40,996 nucleotides of DNA, from positions 1 to 40,996 of the forward strand of contig CALIRD010000135.1 in NCBI GenBank assembly GCA_938042355.1. The letters are read 5' to 3'. The notes below the pieces were generated by a model that saw only the letters and a list, made by a program, of their open reading frames with translations, was not told the origin of the DNA and did not search any database. Source of the DNA: an uncultured Thiotrichales bacterium (GTDB taxonomy: Bacteria; Pseudomonadota; Gammaproteobacteria; CAZUMV01). The number at the start of each line of letters is the position of its first letter. Position 1 is the first letter of the stretch. The translations under genes were made by a program, and so were the position numbers. Below, in pieces: positions 37,483-40,996 of the stretch.

Positions 37483-37535
37483 GTTCAACCGGGTCTGCCC
37501 CAATAATAGCCTGATCAGATGATGGAGAATCAAGC

Positions 37536-37808
37536 ATGACACGTATGGTTAACTGCGCCCACTTGAAAAAAGAAGCCGAAGGACTGGATTTGCCACCGTA
37601 CCCGGGTGAGGCAGGTAAGCGTATCTGGGAAAATATCAGCAAAGAAGCCTGGGGCAAATGGATCGGTCATCAGACCATGTTGATTAACGAATATCGGCTT
37701 TCCACGATAGATCCCAATTCAAGAAAATTTCTCGAAGAGGAAATGGAGAAGTTTTTGTTCAGTGACGCCCCGGCAGAAGTCGATAACTGGACACCGCCAT
37801 CCGAGTAA
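37536..37808 (+). CDS. yggX: oxidative damage protection protein (Fe2+-trafficking, YggX family)
   Basis: [42 protein letters not shown]; synteny mutY-yggX. Confidence 0.95.
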   Translation: MTRMVNCAHLKKEAEGLDLPPYPGEAGKRIWENISKEAWGKWIGHQTMLINEYRLSTIDPNSRKFLEEEMEKFLFSDAPAEVDNWTPPSE

Positions 37809-37812
37809 ATGC

Positions 37813-38583
37813 TTAATCGACCCAGCCTGATTCGCGTATGGCTTTCAGGCCGTTACGGCTTACCAACGCAATTTCATCATTCTTGAGCGTAAGATCAGCT
37901 GAGCGTGATTTTTTCTTGATGGATTTGACCCCTTGTTCGGCGACCCACCAGGAACGATGTGTCACGAGGCCCTTCAGAGGTGATGCATCTCGAACAGCAT
38001 CTTTAAAGCGCATCAAGATCATTGTGTGTCCTTTAGAAGTATGAACCTTCACATAATGATCCTCAGCCGATATTGCATAGATCTCTGCGTCTCTCATTTC
38101 AACAGGTAGTCGGTCTATTAATGCTGGAACTTTGCTTTCATTAGATACATTCACAGAATGATTCTTTTTAAATGCATGTCCAACACTGGTAATGGCTAGT
38201 GAAATAACCAAGACATATAAGAATGAAATAAGACTTAAGCTCGTGTGTAGATGCGGGAAGAATGTATAAAGCGCTGTATAAACAAACAGTGCTGCTACCA
38301 ATGAAACAATCAGTACTTGCCAGGATGTGGTAAGGGTAGGCAAATACTTGTCAATGATTGACTCAGATAAGAAACCGCCTACCCAACCAGCCAAACACAG
38401 CCCTACCCAGTAGACTAAACGCTCTCCAAATCCCAAATAGGAGGTGCCGAGTGGTGCAATAATCGTGAGAAACAATCCTGCACAGACAGTTACTACCATA
38501 GAACTGAGTAACCTTGGTTTATTTATAGTGCTATTCATAGCTGGGAAAAGTACGTGTTCACTTTGATACGCTATTTTACTCAA
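37813..38583 (-). CDS. LytTR DNA-binding domain protein with N-terminal membrane domain
   Basis: Four predicted TM segments, then AISAEDHYVKVHTSKGHTMILMRFKDAVRD...VTHRSWWVAEQGVKSIKKKSRSADLTLKNDEIALVSRNGLKAIRE. Start may be M at 38538. Confidence 0.9.
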   Translation of the reverse strand: MSKIAYQSEHVLFPAMNSTINKPRLLSSMVVTVCAGLFLTIIAPLGTSYLGFGERLVYWVGLCLAGWVGGFLSESIIDKYLPTLTTSWQVLIVSLVAALFVYTALYTFFPHLHTSLSLISFLYVLVISLAITSVGHAFKKNHSVNVSNESKVPALIDRLPVEMRDAEIYAISAEDHYVKVHTSKGHTMILMRFKDAVRDASPLKGLVTHRSWWVAEQGVKSIKKKSRSADLTLKNDEIALVSRNGLKAIRESGWVD

Positions 38584-38806
38584 AACGCAACAGATAACGT
38601 TATTTAATCCATATATTTCGACTGCCAGTCACGATACGTGAGTTGGTTGGCCACATATGTTATTGATAAATAATGACAAATAGCGAAGCGTCAACGGGCA
38701 AGTGTCAATCCACGAATTCTATGGCGGGTTTACGTATCTTCGATTGTTCTCCTCTACAATTACGTCAACATAGGCATTCCTGATTAACAACGAAACGGAG
38801 AATGAA

Positions 38807-39286
38807 ATGAAATTAGCTACGCAGAAAATCCAACTTGGTCTGATCTTTCTACTAGTTACCGGTGTTGGCAGTGCCTACAGTGAGGAAACACCCAAAGGAC
38901 AGGTGATGCCAGAAGCCAGTGGGTCATCGAATCTGACTTTGACCGTTGATGGTATACGTAAAGTCGAAGGTGTCCTGCGCATCGGCATCTACAACAGTGA
39001 GACCGGTCACTCGACACAGCAGGCTATTGGTGGTGCTAATGCATCGGTCACATCCGAGGCGGTGGTCGTTACCTTTGAGGGTCTGGCAGAAGGGCAATAC
39101 GCTATCAATCTGTTTCATGATGTCGACAACAATGGTCAGATGAATACCAATTTGTTCGGTATACCCAGTGAGCCTTATGCCTTTTCAAACAATGCCAAGG
39201 GCAGCTTTGGTCCGGCAAAGTGGAAAGACGCGGTTTTCGAAGTCAGCACAGGTCTGAGCACTCACACCATTACGATGTTTAAGTAA
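38807..39286 (+). CDS. DUF2141 family exported protein
   Basis: Signal peptide; LTVDGIRKVEGVLRIGIYN, GLAEGQYAINLFHDVDNNGQMNTNLFGIPSEPYAFSNNAKG. Confidence 0.88.
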   Translation: MKLATQKIQLGLIFLLVTGVGSAYSEETPKGQVMPEASGSSNLTLTVDGIRKVEGVLRIGIYNSETGHSTQQAIGGANASVTSEAVVVTFEGLAEGQYAINLFHDVDNNGQMNTNLFGIPSEPYAFSNNAKGSFGPAKWKDAVFEVSTGLSTHTITMFK

Positions 39287-39298
39287 AGGATTACTCTT

Positions 39299-40828
39299 AT
39301 GACTGACTCACACACACCATCCATGACTCGTCGTCGCTTTACTACAGCGGCGGCGGCTCTTGGCGGCACAATAGCGTTACCAGCGTGTACTCAACCGTCA
39401 TTGGATGTCACCGATGCAGCTGAATCGTTAATTACTCATAGTGAAAAACCTGAATGGCAGATCGGTTTTCAAAACGCGGTTGCACAAGAACTGCGAACCG
39501 ATCAAATGCACCTGCTAAGCGGTAAAGTTCCGCTGGATCTTAATGGTACTTTTTACCGTAATGGGCCGGCGCTATTTGAACGTAACGGTCTGCGTATGAA
39601 TCACTGGTTTGATGGTGATGGAATGTTGCAAGCATTTGCTATTGAAGCGGGAAAGGTAAGTCATACCGGTAGCATGGTAAAAACCAATAGATACCTAAAC
39701 GATACCAAAGCAGGTCGATTTACAACCAACAGTTTTGCTACCAATGTGCCGGAGCCAGCGCCAGTGATGGGGCCTGATGATATGAACGTCAGCAACACCA
39801 GTGTTATGAGTGTCAATGGAGAGTTGTATGCGTTGTGGGAAGGTGGCTCTGCTTTTCAGGTGGAACCCGATACGCTTAAACCAATGGGTAACAAAACCTG
39901 GGGTGACGGTTTACAAGGCATGCCATTTTCAGCCCACCCTCGCTTTGAAGTGGATGGTTCATTATGGAACTTCGGACAGGACTATTTTTCTAAACGACTC
40001 ATCATTTACCGCATAGGTGTCAATGGCGAGTTAGTCAATGTTGCGTTAATACCTGACGTGCCAGCTGGCATGATCCATGACTTTTGTATGACAGACAAGC
40101 ACCTGATTTTTGTGGTGCCATCGTTTCGCATTACTAAACAAGCCCCAACCTTTATCGATAATTTTTCATGGTTAGCTGATCAAGCACAGGATGTCATCGT
40201 TGTTGATAAAAATGATCTCACCAGCCGACGCCAGTTTGAGTTACCACCAGGGTTTCAGTTTCATTTTGGTAATGCTTATGAGGAAAACGGCACTATTGTC
40301 TATAACGCTTGTGTCGGTAATGAAAAGTTTGCAACTCAAGGGGCGCGTGATGTACTCAAGGGTGAAATTCCGGCGCGCTCGGGAGCTCAATTGGCGACCG
40401 TAGAGTTAGCACAAAATGGAACGGCTAAAATTCGAAGCCTTGTTTCAGATCTTGCCGAGCATGAATTTCCGCAATTTAATCCACTTTATCAGGGTAAAAA
40501 AGCACAGTATTTATATACGGTCGGTAAATCGTCCGAGAACACGCCTGGTGAAAGTGCCATTGTGAAACATGATCTCGATGAAGGTGATCTGGACTTTTAT
40601 GACTACGGTAAAGAGCAAATGGTTGAAGAGCATCTGTTTATACCAAAAGCCGGCCAAAAATCAGAAGATGATGGCTACCTTATCGGCACTACTTTGAATC
40701 TTGCAAGCAAAAGATCGCATTTGAATATTCTGGATGCTCAAAAGGTGAATTCAGGTCCAATCGCGGTACTGGAATTGCCGTATTACTTGCCCTTGGGCTT
40801 TCATGGTACCTGGATGAATAAAGCCTGA
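39299..40828 (+). CDS. carotenoid oxygenase family protein with Tat/lipoprotein-like signal
   Basis: TRRRFTTAAAALGGTIALPAC; LNGTFYRNGPALFERNG, NHWFDGDGMLQAF; four candidate iron-ligand His blocks (SAHPRF, MIHDFC, FHFGNA, GFHGTW). Confidence 0.92.
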   Translation: MTDSHTPSMTRRRFTTAAAALGGTIALPACTQPSLDVTDAAESLITHSEKPEWQIGFQNAVAQELRTDQMHLLSGKVPLDLNGTFYRNGPALFERNGLRMNHWFDGDGMLQAFAIEAGKVSHTGSMVKTNRYLNDTKAGRFTTNSFATNVPEPAPVMGPDDMNVSNTSVMSVNGELYALWEGGSAFQVEPDTLKPMGNKTWGDGLQGMPFSAHPRFEVDGSLWNFGQDYFSKRLIIYRIGVNGELVNVALIPDVPAGMIHDFCMTDKHLIFVVPSFRITKQAPTFIDNFSWLADQAQDVIVVDKNDLTSRRQFELPPGFQFHFGNAYEENGTIVYNACVGNEKFATQGARDVLKGEIPARSGAQLATVELAQNGTAKIRSLVSDLAEHEFPQFNPLYQGKKAQYLYTVGKSSENTPGESAIVKHDLDEGDLDFYDYGKEQMVEEHLFIPKAGQKSEDDGYLIGTTLNLASKRSHLNILDAQKVNSGPIAVLELPYYLPLGFHGTWMNKA

Positions 40829-40871
40829 AGTCGATATAGCCATAAGCATGGCCTCAATCCTTGATTCATGC

Positions 40872-40900
40872 TTGACGGCACACCCTATAGTCGGTTTAAT
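40872..40900 (+). promoter_or_regulatory. tRNA-Phe promoter
   Basis: TTGACG (40872-40877), 17-nt spacer, TTTAAT (40895-40900), GC-rich ACGCGG discriminator. Confidence 0.6.
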
Positions 40901-40920
40901 ACGCGGCTCGTAGTAAATAC

Positions 40921-40996
40921 GGCCGGGTAGCTCAGTTGGTAGAGCAGTGGACTGAAAATCCTCGTGTCGGCAGTTCGATTCTGCCCCCGGCCACCA
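40921..40996 (+). tRNA. tRNA-Phe (anticodon GAA)
   Basis: 76-nt cloverleaf GGCCGGG...CCCGGCC-A-CCA; D stem GCTC/GAGC; anticodon loop CTGAAAA; T arm GGCAG-TTCGATT-CTGCC; encoded CCA. Confidence 0.96.

Noticed and set aside
38584-38806. Possible LytTR direct repeats (e.g. AACGTTATT and TATGTTATT) between the LytTR gene and DUF2141
   Set aside because: Only partial matches to the AgrA/LytTR repeat consensus and spacing not characteristic; not enough to call.
1-40996. CRISPR arrays, tandem repeats, IS elements or toxin-antitoxin pairs
   Set aside because: None seen on reading both strands and the ORF track.

Overview
This 41-kb window looks like gammaproteobacterial chromosome, inferred from gene content and synteny. 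It is mostly housekeeping, with one accessory glycan-biosynthesis block. In order: 3' part of glyS, gmhB, plsC-type acyltransferase and a DUF6174-like lipoprotein; a minus-strand assimilatory sulfur operon (siroheme sulfite reductase, DUF934, 4Fe-4S APS reductase cysH, small CxxC thioredoxin-fold protein) divergent from an Lrp/AsnC regulator; a glycan locus at about 7.6-15.8 kb (GT4, GT2, GT8-like, MurJ/Wzx-like flippase, GT2, an unassigned protein, FkbM and a second methyltransferase); a minus-strand operon serB-GNAT-AEC-DUF938-DUF4105; MATE transporter, GT61, secreted GH3, NhaD and SulP; a large lipoprotein metzincin; an SPFH protein; moaE/moaD divergent from moaC and a membrane-anchored response regulator; asmA-mutY-yggX; LytTR regulator; DUF2141 plus a Tat/lipoprotein carotenoid oxygenase; and tRNA-Phe(GAA) at the right edge. 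I saw no transposase, integrase, phage structural gene or CRISPR array. The most interesting signals are non-coding: (1) a near-consensus Lrp-type operator between the sulfur operon and lrp; (2) a hairpin that would bury the likely ribosome binding site of the sulfite reductase gene; (3) an intrinsic-terminator structure in the leader of the minus-strand glycosyltransferase operon; (4) an 11-bp perfect inverted repeat directly at the mutY start codon; (5) a 12-bp hairpin plus U-tract ahead of the SPFH gene. Protein-level leads are the unassigned glycan-locus protein, the REC-TM-periplasmic protein, the lipoprotein metzincin and the CxxC protein of the APS reductase operon. No coherent, clearly new multi-gene system was demonstrable from sequence alone.
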